Shown here one piece after another: positions 25,618 through 33,903 of a DNA stretch of 64,000 nt. Source of the stretch: Ga0077527 sp021300125. Its GTDB lineage: Bacteria > Pseudomonadota > Gammaproteobacteria > Burkholderiales > SG8-41. The notes beneath the pieces were generated by a model. The model ran no database searches. It was given only the letters and a program-made list of their open reading frames with translations, and had not been told where the DNA came from. The stretch covers positions 1 to 64,000 of the forward strand of contig JBKDUF010000027.1 in the NCBI GenBank assembly GCA_046339595.1, given 5' to 3'. The stretch's first letter is position 1. The number at the start of each line of letters is the position of its first letter. A program made the translations under genes and the position numbers.

Positions 25618-27408
25618 ATGTCCACCTATGCCGCGCCGCTGAGAGACATGCAGTTCGCGATTGCCGGGTTCGCCGGGCTTGAGGGCATCGCCGCGCTGCC
25701 GGGCTGCGGCGAGGTCAATGCGGAGCTGGTCGAGGTCGTGCTCACCGAGGCCGGCAAGTTCGCGCAAGGCGTACTTGATCCGCTGAACCGGGTCGGCGAT
25801 GTCGAAGGTGCGCGCTGGCAGGACGGCGTGGTCACCGCGCCGCCGGGTTTTGCCGAGGCCTACCGCCGGTTCACCGAAGGCGGCTGGAACGGGATCGGCG
25901 CGGATCCCGCATACGGTGGCCAGGGGCTGCCGCACTGCCTGTCGATGCCGCTGCAGGAGATGTGGAACAGCGCGAACATGGCCTTCTGCCTGTGCCCGAT
26001 GCTGACCACGGGGGTGCAGGAGGCCTTGCTCCACCACGGCTCGCAGGACCTGCTCGACCGTTACATGGCCAGGCTGGTGTCGGGCGAGTGGAGCGGCACG
26101 ATGAACCTGACCGAGCCGCAGGCCGGCTCCGACCTCTCCGCCGTGCGCAGCAGCGCGACACCGGAGGGCGATCACTACCGCATCCGCGGCACCAAGATCT
26201 ACATCACCTGGGGCGAGCACGACATGGCCGCCAACATCGTGCACCTGGTGCTGGCGCGGCTCCCGGATGCGCCCGAGGGCGTGAAGGGGATTTCGCTGTT
26301 CGTGGTGCCGAAGTTCCTGCCCGATGCCGAGGGCAAACCCGGCGCGCGCAACGACGTCCGCTGCGTGTCGATCGAGAACAAGCTGGGCATCCACGGCAGC
26401 CCGACCTGCGTGCTCGCCTATGGCGACGGCCCGGGTGCGATCGGTTATCTCGTCGGCGAGCCGCACCGCGGCCTCGAGTACATGTTCACGATGATGAACC
26501 ACGCACGGCTGGGCGTCGGCATGGAGGGCATCGCCCTCGCCGAGCGCGCCTACCAGCACGCGCTGGAATACGCGCGCACACGGGTGCAGGGCCGCGCCAT
26601 CGGCCAGCGCAGCGGCGACCGCGTGACCATCATCCACCACCCCGATGTGCGGCGCATGCTGCTGACGATGAAGGCGCAGACCGAGGCGATGCGCGCGCTG
26701 GGTTATTTCGCTGCCGGCCAGCTCGACCGCGCCAGGCGTCATTCCGACGCCGCGCAGCGCGCCCGCCACCAGGCGCGGCTCGACCTGCTGACACCGGTGG
26801 TCAAGGGCTGGTGTACCGAGACCGCGGTGGAGGTCGCCTCGCTCGGCGTGCAGGTGCACGGCGGCATGGGGTTCATCGAGGAGACCGGCGCCGCGCAGTA
26901 CCTGCGCGATGCGCGCATCTCGACCATCTATGAAGGCACCACCGGCATCCAGGCCAACGACCTGATCGGGCGCAAGGTCGGCGCTGAAAAAGGCGAGACC
27001 GCGTTTGCATTGATTGCCGAGATGCGCCAGCTCGATGCGCCACTGGCCGCGGCGGGTCCGGCCTGCGAGGCGCAGCGCCAAGCACTGGGTGCGGCAGTGA
27101 CCGCGCTGGAGCGGGCCACCCAGTGGCTGGTGGACCACTACCGCGCGCGGCCCGAGGCCGCGGCGGCGGTGGCGGTGCCCTACCTGAAACTGTTCGGCGC
27201 CGTTGCCGGTGGCTGGCTGATGGCGCGCGCCTCGCTGCTCGCGGCGCAGCAGCTCGACCAGCCCGGCGCCGACCGCGCCTTCCTCAAGGCCAAGCAGGCG
27301 ACCGCGCGGTTTTACCTCGAACACCTGCTGCCCCAGGCTGCTGCCCACGCCGATACCGTGACCGGTGGCGCCGATGCGGTGCTGGCACTCGACCCGGCGG
27401 CATTCTGA
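25618..27408 (+). CDS. Acyl-CoA dehydrogenase, large DmdC/FadE-like type
   Basis: 596 residues, longer than classical acyl-CoA dehydrogenases, as in the DmdC/AcdB group that carries an N-terminal extension and a C-terminal helical domain. Visible are MNLTEPQAGSDLSAVRSSA (about 162-180), GVQVHGGMGFIEETGAAQ (about 410-427) and the active-site segment IYEGTTGIQANDLIGRK. DmdC uses methylmercaptopropionyl-CoA, but most relatives have unknown acyl-CoA substrates. The ATG at 25618 has GAGGAG eight bases upstream; an alternative in-frame start lies at 25597. It overlaps the next gene by one base. Confidence 0.9.
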   Translation: MSTYAAPLRDMQFAIAGFAGLEGIAALPGCGEVNAELVEVVLTEAGKFAQGVLDPLNRVGDVEGARWQDGVVTAPPGFAEAYRRFTEGGWNGIGADPAYGGQGLPHCLSMPLQEMWNSANMAFCLCPMLTTGVQEALLHHGSQDLLDRYMARLVSGEWSGTMNLTEPQAGSDLSAVRSSATPEGDHYRIRGTKIYITWGEHDMAANIVHLVLARLPDAPEGVKGISLFVVPKFLPDAEGKPGARNDVRCVSIENKLGIHGSPTCVLAYGDGPGAIGYLVGEPHRGLEYMFTMMNHARLGVGMEGIALAERAYQHALEYARTRVQGRAIGQRSGDRVTIIHHPDVRRMLLTMKAQTEAMRALGYFAAGQLDRARRHSDAAQRARHQARLDLLTPVVKGWCTETAVEVASLGVQVHGGMGFIEETGAAQYLRDARISTIYEGTTGIQANDLIGRKVGAEKGETAFALIAEMRQLDAPLAAAGPACEAQRQALGAAVTALERATQWLVDHYRARPEAAAAVAVPYLKLFGAVAGGWLMARASLLAAQQLDQPGADRAFLKAKQATARFYLEHLLPQAAAHADTVTGGADAVLALDPAAF

Positions 27409-27755
27409 TGCGGCGGCCTTTTCTGCCTGTTCTGCTGTGGATGTTGCTGCTGCTGGCCCCGCCGGGACTGCAGGCGCAGGCGCCTGCCCCAGCTCAAACC
27501 CAGCCCCAGCCCCAGCCGCTGAGCTGCGAGCAGATGGTGGCCGCGGCGCAGGCCGGCATCCGCCAGCGCGACCAGGGCGCCTCGCTGTCGCGCGTGCTGG
27601 CCGAACTCGAGGGGCCTGAACTGCGCGAACGCCTGAGCCTGGAAGACCATGCCCTGCTGCGGCGCGCCGTGCAGATGAGTTACACCAGCGAGATTTCGCT
27701 CCACGAACTGGCCGAAACCTGCAACGCCAGCCGCGGCGTCAAGCCGCGGCGCTGA
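27408..27755 (+). CDS. Small secreted protein of unknown function
   Basis: 115 residues. A signal peptide (residues 1-24, ending GLQAQA) is followed by a Pro/Gln-rich stretch and a helical domain of about 75 residues. Two Cys residues (in LSCEQM and ETCNAS) could form a disulfide in the periplasm. The ATG overlaps the acyl-CoA dehydrogenase stop, and the stop lies about 50 bp upstream of the first methyltransferase-like gene. I do not recognise the family. The position suggests cotranscription with that gene. Confidence 0.7.
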   Translation: MRRPFLPVLLWMLLLLAPPGLQAQAPAPAQTQPQPQPLSCEQMVAAAQAGIRQRDQGASLSRVLAELEGPELRERLSLEDHALLRRAVQMSYTSEISLHELAETCNASRGVKPRR

Positions 27756-27808
27756 TGCGTCCTGCTGCGCGTAGAATGGCGCGACTTTCTGATCGAGGAG
27801 ACCGTTCC

Positions 27809-28684
27809 ATGTTTTTCCGTCATGCCGCAGGGCTGCTGCTGGGCCTGTTCGTATTGCTGCCGGCCTTTGCGCAGAAGCCCCCGCCCAAGCAGCCGAACGT
27901 GCCGCCGGAACACGAACGCGCCGGCGGGCCGTACGTGCCGACGCCGGCCGTGGTTGTCGACCGCATGCTGGCCCTGGCCAACGTCGGTCCCCGCGATTAC
28001 GTGATGGATCTGGGCTCCGGCGACGGCGTGATCGTGATCACCGCCGCGCAGAAGCTTCAGGCGAGCGGCATGGGTGTCGACATTGACGAGGAGCTGGTGC
28101 GGCTGTCCAACGAGCGCGCGAAAAAACTGGGCATCGCCGAGCGCGTGCGTTTCGAGGCGCGCGACATTTTCAAGACCGATGTCAGCAAGGCCACCGTGGT
28201 CACGCTCTATCTGCTGCCCGAGTTCATGCGCCAGCTGCGGCCCAAGCTGTATGCCGAGCTGCGGCCGGGCACGCGCGTGGTGTCGCATGACTACCACTTC
28301 GAGGAGTGGATGCACGACAGCACCGTCACGTTCGACGTGCCGGAAAAGGAATTCATTTCCGGGGTGCCCCGCGCCACGCTCTATCTCTGGATCGTGCCGG
28401 CGAGGGTGGGTGGCCAGTGGAAGATGCAGGTGGATGGCCAGGGTGATTACGAGCTGTCGCTGCGCCAGCATTACCAGCGCTTCCAGGGTTCGGCGACGGC
28501 GGGCACCAACCGGATTTCGCTGCTGGAGCCGCAACTCAACGGCGCCGACATCCGTTTTGTGATGGAGCAGGGCAACCGCCGCGGCCTGTTTGCCGGCAAG
28601 GTGGACGGCAACCGCATCGAGGGCACCGTCAACTGGGGCGACGGCAAGTCCGGCAAGTGGCGCGCCACCCGCGCCGCGGGCTAG
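27809..28684 (+). CDS. Exported class I SAM-methyltransferase-fold protein, array member 1
   Basis: 291 residues from the ATG at 27809 (GAGGAG upstream). The signal peptide ends PAFAQ (about 1-22). The mature chain starts with the array motif PYVPTPAVVVDRML, then SAM motif I DLGSGDG and an acidic GVDID at the end of strand 2, then TLYLLPEF at the usual motif IV position and RPGTRVVSHDY. A C-terminal beta-rich domain contains LRQHYQRFQG and ends with WRATR. There is no Cys in the protein. Motif I reads DLGSGDGV where the other five have R. It is separated from members 2-6 by a convergent gene and overlaps that gene by 4 bp. The fold resembles the FAM173-type lysine methyltransferases; substrate unknown. 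Confidence 0.8.
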   Translation: MFFRHAAGLLLGLFVLLPAFAQKPPPKQPNVPPEHERAGGPYVPTPAVVVDRMLALANVGPRDYVMDLGSGDGVIVITAAQKLQASGMGVDIDEELVRLSNERAKKLGIAERVRFEARDIFKTDVSKATVVTLYLLPEFMRQLRPKLYAELRPGTRVVSHDYHFEEWMHDSTVTFDVPEKEFISGVPRATLYLWIVPARVGGQWKMQVDGQGDYELSLRQHYQRFQGSATAGTNRISLLEPQLNGADIRFVMEQGNRRGLFAGKVDGNRIEGTVNWGDGKSGKWRATRAAG

Positions 28685-30258
28685 TTCATCAGCAGTGCCG
28701 GCGGTGCGTGCTCAAGCACGCCGCGGCGGAACGCCGCCTGGCTTTGCGCGAGGTCGAAGCCGACCGGATTCCAGGCGTCACTGATGACGCGGCCGCCGGC
28801 GGTGAAGTCGGCGGCGGGGCGGGCCTGTGCGAGCAGGTCCCATAACGTTCCCGCATGCTGCTCCGGCACGTCGGTCAGCGTCACCGGCCGCATCGCCGGC
28901 AGCGGCGTTGCGGCGGCAACGATGAAGCTGTTGATGTGCCTCGAGCCCGGCACGGAGGGACGGTGGATCACCGCGTGCGGCAATTCCCGTTGCAGCGTGG
29001 CGAGCAGGTGGGCGTAGGCCTGCGGCAGGTCGAGGTGGGCGAAGGTGTTGAATACCGCGATGCCGCCGGCGCGCAGGCAGCCGCGCAGGTCGCGGAAAAA
29101 CTCCCGTGTGACCAGGTAATCCGGCGTGCCGTCGCCGTGGAACAGGTCAACCAGCACCACGTCATGGCTGCCGTTGCAGCCGGCGACAAAGGCGCGGGCG
29201 TCGGCCTCGATCACGTTCACGCCGCGCGGGTCGAGCCCGAAATGGCGCTGCGCCACCGCGATCGATGACGGGTCGATCTCCACCACGTCCACCGTGCTGC
29301 CGCCGGCGGCAAAGCGCGCGGGCACCACGCCTGCGCCCAGTCCCAGCATCAGCACCCGTTGCGGTTGCGGCTGGTAGGCGCGTGCCAGCCCCTCCAGCGC
29401 CCAGGTGTAGAAGGACATCGAGCGCTGGTTCGAGTCGAGCATGTTCTGGATCAGGCCGTCGTGGAAATACAGGCGCAGGAAACGGCCGTTGCCGTCGGGT
29501 TCGCTCTTGAGGATCTTGACCGTTCCGAACAGCGAGCTGCGCTGGTCCTCGATGCGCCATTCGCTGCCGGCAAAGGCGACCTTGTCGTTGCGCCCGGTGT
29601 AGCGGTCGCCCTGCCAGGCGAGCAGCAGCGCGCCCGCCAGCGCGATCGCGCCCCAGGCGGTCACGCCGCCGCGGCCGCTCATCGCCATCTTCGAGCCGGC
29701 GGCAACCAGCGACAGCACGCCGAGCAGCGCGGCGACGATCAGCGTCGCGGTGAAATTGCTCAGGTTCGGTATCAGTGCGAAGGCGGTGATCAGCACCCCG
29801 GCCACGGAGCCGACGGTGCTGACGAAGAACACCAGCCCCGCGCCGCCGTCACCGCTGCGGCGGTCCGCGCGCAGCGCCACCAGCAGCGGATTCATCGCAG
29901 AGGTCAGTACCAGCGGCACCAGTAACAGCAGCAGGCAGGCGATGAACGCGCCGCCGGCGAGGCTCCACAGCGCGAGGCTGTGGAAGGCATGGGGATAAAC
30001 GAGGCAGGCGGCAACGATGGTGATGCCGGCGAGCGCCGGCATCAGCGCGAACAGCCGGCCCAGTCGCGCCGGGGTGACGCCGCCAGCGGCAAGTCGGCCA
30101 CCCCACCAGTAACCGAGTGCCAGTGATACCAGGGTGATCGACAGGATGCCGGTCCAGATGTAAAGGCTGACGCCGAAGTAGGGCGTCATGATGCGGGAGG
30201 CGAGCAGTTCGAGCGCGAGGATCGCGCCGCCGGTGATGAAAATCAGCGCAAAGGGCAT
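28681..30258 (-). CDS. Membrane protein with spermidine-synthase-like domain
   Basis: 525 residues. The N-terminal ~210 residues form about seven hydrophobic segments (start MPFALIFITGGAILALELLA), typical of the fused MFS/spermidine-synthase group. The C-terminal domain has the class I Rossmann motif LMLGLGAGVVPARF, an acidic VVEIDP, and VLVDLFHGDGTPDYL in place of the aminopropyltransferase active loop. True spermidine synthases are soluble; the substrate of the membrane-fused group is mostly unknown. It lies inside the methyltransferase array in the reverse direction, overlapping member 1 at their 3' ends and divergent from member 2. Confidence 0.82.
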   Translation of the reverse strand: MPFALIFITGGAILALELLASRIMTPYFGVSLYIWTGILSITLVSLALGYWWGGRLAAGGVTPARLGRLFALMPALAGITIVAACLVYPHAFHSLALWSLAGGAFIACLLLLLVPLVLTSAMNPLLVALRADRRSGDGGAGLVFFVSTVGSVAGVLITAFALIPNLSNFTATLIVAALLGVLSLVAAGSKMAMSGRGGVTAWGAIALAGALLLAWQGDRYTGRNDKVAFAGSEWRIEDQRSSLFGTVKILKSEPDGNGRFLRLYFHDGLIQNMLDSNQRSMSFYTWALEGLARAYQPQPQRVLMLGLGAGVVPARFAAGGSTVDVVEIDPSSIAVAQRHFGLDPRGVNVIEADARAFVAGCNGSHDVVLVDLFHGDGTPDYLVTREFFRDLRGCLRAGGIAVFNTFAHLDLPQAYAHLLATLQRELPHAVIHRPSVPGSRHINSFIVAAATPLPAMRPVTLTDVPEQHAGTLWDLLAQARPAADFTAGGRVISDAWNPVGFDLAQSQAAFRRGVLEHAPPALLMN

Positions 30259-30280
30259 CGGTGCAAAAGGGGGGGTCAGT

Positions 30281-30286
30281 TATAAT
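30281..30286 (+). promoter_or_regulatory. Putative -10 box for array members 2-6
   Basis: A perfect TATAAT lies 93 bp upstream of the member-2 ATG, just outside the divergent gene's start. No good -35 box is visible at 16-18 bp, so an activator may be needed. Confidence 0.4.
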
Positions 30287-30378
30287 CGGCGCTCAATCTA
30301 ACACGCCTTCCGGCACCCTTTGCCGCAGCCTCTCTGCGGCCTTGCCCGGTGCCGGTCCGACGGCGGAGGTCTTTCATC

Positions 30379-31284
30379 ATGTTGCGTTCCGGTTTGTGGA
30401 AGTGGGCGCTGCCCGGCCTGCTGTTCGCGGTGCTCTCCGGCGCCGCTCCGGCGCTGCTGGCCGAGGAGCCGCGGGTGGTGTCACCGACGGTGCCTTACGT
30501 GCCGACGCCGCAGAACGTGGTGGACCGCATGCTCGCCATCGGCAAGGTGGGCGCGCAGGATTACCTGATCGACCTCGGCTCCGGCGACGGGCGCATCGTG
30601 ATCACTGCTGCGCGCCGCTTCGGCACCCGCGGCTTCGGTGTCGACATCAATCCGGTGCGCATCACCGAGGCCAATGAAAACGCGCGCAAGGCTGGCGTTA
30701 CCGATCGCGTGAGCTTCCAGCAGCGTGACCTGTTCGAGGCCGACCTGTCGCAGGCGACCGTGATCACGATGTACCTGCTGCCGCGGGTGAATATCGCGCT
30801 GCGGCCGAAACTGCTCGACCTGAAGCCGGGCACGCGGCTGGTTTCGCACGATTTCGACATGGGCGACTGGAAACCGGACGAGGCGGCGCGCATCCCGGCG
30901 CCGGACAAGTACGGCGGTTCCGGCGGCGAGAGCGACATTTACCTTTGGGTGGTGCCGGCGAAGGCCGGCGGCAGCTGGCGGGTGACGCTGCCGGTATCGG
31001 GCAAGCCGCAGACCTACGAGGTCAGTTTCGAGCAGAAATACCAGTTCCTCGGCGGCAGCGCCCGCCTTGGCGAGCGCATCACGCGCATCGACAACGCGCG
31101 GCTGCGCGGCGAGGAGATCAGCTTTGGCTTCACCCTCGATGTGAACGGTGCGCCGCTGCGGCATGAATTCAGCGGCCGCGTGCAGGATGGCCGCATGAGC
31201 GGCGATGTGCGGCTCTCCGGCTCGCGGGTGGCGGCGCGTGTGGAATGGAATGCCGAGCGCGGCGCCGCGCCGCGTACGCCATGA
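30379..31284 (+). CDS. Exported class I SAM-methyltransferase-fold protein, array member 2
   Basis: 301 residues from the ATG at 30379. The signal peptide is about 28 residues, ending ALLAEE. The mature chain carries PYVPTPQNVVDRML, motif I DLGSGDGRIVITAARR, acidic GVDIN, ITMYLLPRVN and KPGTRLVSHDFDMGDWKPD, then a beta-rich C-terminal domain with FEQKYQFLGG. No Cys anywhere. It is the first gene of the five-gene coupled run. Its stop codon overlaps the next start (ATGA). Confidence 0.82.
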   Translation: MLRSGLWKWALPGLLFAVLSGAAPALLAEEPRVVSPTVPYVPTPQNVVDRMLAIGKVGAQDYLIDLGSGDGRIVITAARRFGTRGFGVDINPVRITEANENARKAGVTDRVSFQQRDLFEADLSQATVITMYLLPRVNIALRPKLLDLKPGTRLVSHDFDMGDWKPDEAARIPAPDKYGGSGGESDIYLWVVPAKAGGSWRVTLPVSGKPQTYEVSFEQKYQFLGGSARLGERITRIDNARLRGEEISFGFTLDVNGAPLRHEFSGRVQDGRMSGDVRLSGSRVAARVEWNAERGAAPRTP

Positions 31285-32174
31285 GTCGTTTCGCGCGCCG
31301 TTGCGCTGCGCTGCTTTGCGCCGTTTCGATTGGCGCCACTGCACAGGATTTCGGTGATACGCCCTATGTGCAGACGCCCCAGGTGGTGGTCGATGCGATG
31401 CTCGAGACCGCGAATGTCGGGCGCAATGATTACGTGATCGACCTCGGTTCCGGCGACGGCCGGATGGTGATCACCGCGGCGCGCCAATACGGCGCGCGCG
31501 GATTCGGCGTCGATCTGGACAAGCGGCTGGTGGCGCTGGCCAACGCCAACGCGCGCAAGGCCGGTGTGGCCGACCGCGCACGCTTCTATGCCCGCGACCT
31601 GTTCGCGACCGATCTCTCTCCGGCGTCGGTGATCACGATCTACCTGCTGCCCGAGGTCAACCTGATGAACCGCGCGCGCATCCTCGCGCTGAAGCCGGGC
31701 ACGCGCGTGGTGTCGCATGACTACGGCATGGGCGACTGGCAGCCCGATGTGGAATTCGAGATGGACGCGCCGGGCAAGAGCGTGGGACGCAACCAGCGCA
31801 GCAAGGTGCTGTACTGGGTGGTGCCGGACCGCATGGCCGGGCGCTGGGTTTGGACCTTCGCCGGCGAAGGCCGCAAGCACGCCATCGAACTCCTGCTCAG
31901 GCAGAATTACCAGAAGCTTGAGTCCAGTGCGACGCTGGATGGCCGCGCGCTGCCGGTGGAATCGGCAACGATGAGCGGCACCCGCCTGGATGTCGTGCTC
32001 AACCTGCCCGGCGCCGGGCGCGTCAGCTTCTCGGGCACGCGCATCAATCAGGCGCTGGATGGCGAGATGGTCGCCGCCGGTGTGAAGTCGCCATGGTCGG
32101 CGGTGCGCACCGAAATCATCGATCCAGTCCATGTCAACGCACCGCCGCCGGTGATCCGGGAGTTTGTCCAGTGA
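31281..32174 (+). CDS. Exported class I SAM-methyltransferase-fold protein, array member 3
   Basis: 297 residues from the ATG at 31281, which overlaps the stop of member 2. The signal peptide (about 1-22) ends GATAQ and contains the only two Cys. The mature part has PYVQTPQVVVDAML (Val-Pro replaced by Val-Gln), DLGSGDGRMVITAARQ, GVDLD, ITIYLLPEVN and KPGTRVVSHDYGMGDWQPD. The C-terminal domain shows LRQNYQKLES and SPWSAVR, then a Pro-rich tail. Fourteen bases separate it from member 4. Confidence 0.82.
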   Translation: MSRFARRCAALLCAVSIGATAQDFGDTPYVQTPQVVVDAMLETANVGRNDYVIDLGSGDGRMVITAARQYGARGFGVDLDKRLVALANANARKAGVADRARFYARDLFATDLSPASVITIYLLPEVNLMNRARILALKPGTRVVSHDYGMGDWQPDVEFEMDAPGKSVGRNQRSKVLYWVVPDRMAGRWVWTFAGEGRKHAIELLLRQNYQKLESSATLDGRALPVESATMSGTRLDVVLNLPGAGRVSFSGTRINQALDGEMVAAGVKSPWSAVRTEIIDPVHVNAPPPVIREFVQ

Positions 32175-32188
32175 GAGTCTGCCCAGTG

Positions 32189-32225
32189 ATGCTATTTAAG
32201 TATTTGATTTTAAAGGTAATTATTT
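32189..32225. repeat. AT-rich boundary element E3, inside a coding start
   Basis: Reads TTTAAGTATTTGATTTTAAA and then AATTATTTT on the plus strand. It covers the first codons of array member 4. The TAAGTATTTGATTT part matches element E2 read in reverse. Confidence 0.5.
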
Positions 32226-33034
32226 TGGCCCTGCTGGTGCTGCAGCCGGTACGGGCGCAGCAGCAGCAGCAGTTTTTCGATGTGCCCTTCGTGCCGACGC
32301 CGCCGGTGGTGATTGAGGAGATGCTGCGGCTCGCCGGCGTCACCGCCAAGGATGTGGTGATGGACCTGGGTTCGGGCGATGGCCGCGTCCCAATCACCGC
32401 GGCCAGGCTGTACGGCGCGCGCGGGCTCGGCGTGGACCTCGATCCCGATCTGGTCGCGCAGAGCATTGCCGCGGCGGCCGAGGCCGGTGTCGCCGACCGC
32501 GTGCGTTTCCAGCAGCAGGACCTGTTCAAGGCCGACTTGAGCGAGGCCACCGTGATCACGCTCTACCTGCTGCCCGGGATCATGGCGCGGCTTAACCAGA
32601 CCCTCTTCAACCTGAAGCCCGGCACGCGCCTGGTGTCGCACGATTTCCGTCTCGGCGAATGGCAGCCCGATGCGGTGACGCAGATCCGCAAGAACACCTT
32701 CCTGTGGATCGTGCCGGCCAAGGTGGCCGGTGCGTGGCGTTTTGAAACTACGCTGCCGGGCAAACCCGGGCTCGAGCTGGACCTGCGCCAGAAATTCCAG
32801 GAAATCGACGGCTATGGGCGTTTCTCCGGCCGCCATGCCCTGATGTGGGAGGCGAAGTTGCGCGGCGAGCGCATCACTTTTGCGCTGGTGGATGACCGCG
32901 ACCGCGACAATGAGGCAACGCTGTATTTCGAAGGCCGCGTCGAAGGCGATGTGATGGAAGGCCAGGTGCGCCGCGGTACCGGCAAGGCGCAGACCGTGCA
33001 CAGCTGGCGCGCGGTGCGCGTGGCGGCGAAATGA
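32189..33034 (+). CDS. Exported class I SAM-methyltransferase-fold protein, array member 4
   Basis: 281 residues from the ATG at 32189. The first ~12 codons lie inside an AT-rich element, so the signal peptide (MLFKYLILKVIILALL...PVRAQ) is encoded by sequence quite unlike its neighbours. The mature chain begins with a run of five Gln and then PFVPTPPVVIEEML, DLGSGDGRVPITAARL, GVDLD, ITLYLLPGIM, KPGTRLVSHDFRLGEWQPD, LRQKFQEIDG and HSWRAVR. No Cys. The stop overlaps the start of member 5. Confidence 0.82.
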   Translation: MLFKYLILKVIILALLVLQPVRAQQQQQFFDVPFVPTPPVVIEEMLRLAGVTAKDVVMDLGSGDGRVPITAARLYGARGLGVDLDPDLVAQSIAAAAEAGVADRVRFQQQDLFKADLSEATVITLYLLPGIMARLNQTLFNLKPGTRLVSHDFRLGEWQPDAVTQIRKNTFLWIVPAKVAGAWRFETTLPGKPGLELDLRQKFQEIDGYGRFSGRHALMWEAKLRGERITFALVDDRDRDNEATLYFEGRVEGDVMEGQVRRGTGKAQTVHSWRAVRVAAK

Positions 33035-33903
33035 TCCGCGCTGCCGCTGCGCTGCTGGCGCTGACCTTTGCGGCGCCGCTCCCCGCCTCTGACGCGCCGT
33101 ACGTGCCGACGCCGATGAGCGTGGTGGATGCCATGCTCGAGATCGCCGAGGTCGGAGCGAAGGATTTCGTGATTGACCTCGGCTCCGGTGACGGGCGCAT
33201 CCCGCTGCGCGCGGCGACCCGCTTCGGCGCGCGCGGCTTCGGTGTCGAGATCGAGCCGCACCTGGTGCGAGGGGCCAATGCCGCGGCGAAAAAGCAGGGT
33301 GTCGCAGACCGCGTGCGCTTCGAGGCGCGCGACCTGTTCGATACCGATGTCAGCGGCGCCACGGTGCTCACCACCTACCTCTTCCAGTCACTGAACCTGC
33401 GCCTGCGTCCGTACCTGCTGGCCAACCTGAAGCCCGGCACGCGGGTGGTCACCCACGAATTCCATTTCGGCAGCTGGCAGCCCGACCGCAAGACCACGAT
33501 CCATGCGCCGGACAAGCCTTACGGCGATCCGCGCAGTGACGTGATGCTGTGGATCGTACCCGCAGATTTTTCCGGCACCTGGCGCATGAGCCTGCCCGGC
33601 GAGCCCGAGCGCGAGCTGCGGCTTGGCCAGCGTTTCCAGATGCTCTCCGGCAGCCTCGCCGCGCAGCCGCTGGCCGAGGGCCGGGTCAATGGCCTGTCCC
33701 TGCGCTTCACCACCGGCGCCGGCGCCTCGGCGCTGACCTACACCGGCAGGCTCGAGGGCGATACCATCAGCGGCGAGGTGCTGCGCCACGGGGCTGCTGC
33801 GCAGCCGTGGCGGGCGCAGCGTGTTCAGCGCGGCCGCATGGACATCGACGCCGGCACGGAGACCCCGTTTCAATCAGGCAGTCCCATGGGAGGATCGAGA
33901 TGA
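33031..33903 (+). CDS. Exported class I SAM-methyltransferase-fold protein, array member 5 (divergent motifs)
   Basis: 290 residues; the ATG overlaps the stop of member 4. A short signal peptide (about 1-20) ends PLPAS. The mature chain has PYVPTPMSVVDAML and DLGSGDGRIPLRAATR. The acidic residue of motif II is Glu (GVEIE) instead of Asp, and the YLLP element is YLFQ (TTYLFQSLN). The C-terminal domain shows LGQRFQMLSG and QPWRAQR, then a 20-residue tail of low similarity. No Cys. The stop overlaps the start of member 6. Confidence 0.82.
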   Translation: MIRAAAALLALTFAAPLPASDAPYVPTPMSVVDAMLEIAEVGAKDFVIDLGSGDGRIPLRAATRFGARGFGVEIEPHLVRGANAAAKKQGVADRVRFEARDLFDTDVSGATVLTTYLFQSLNLRLRPYLLANLKPGTRVVTHEFHFGSWQPDRKTTIHAPDKPYGDPRSDVMLWIVPADFSGTWRMSLPGEPERELRLGQRFQMLSGSLAAQPLAEGRVNGLSLRFTTGAGASALTYTGRLEGDTISGEVLRHGAAAQPWRAQRVQRGRMDIDAGTETPFQSGSPMGGSR

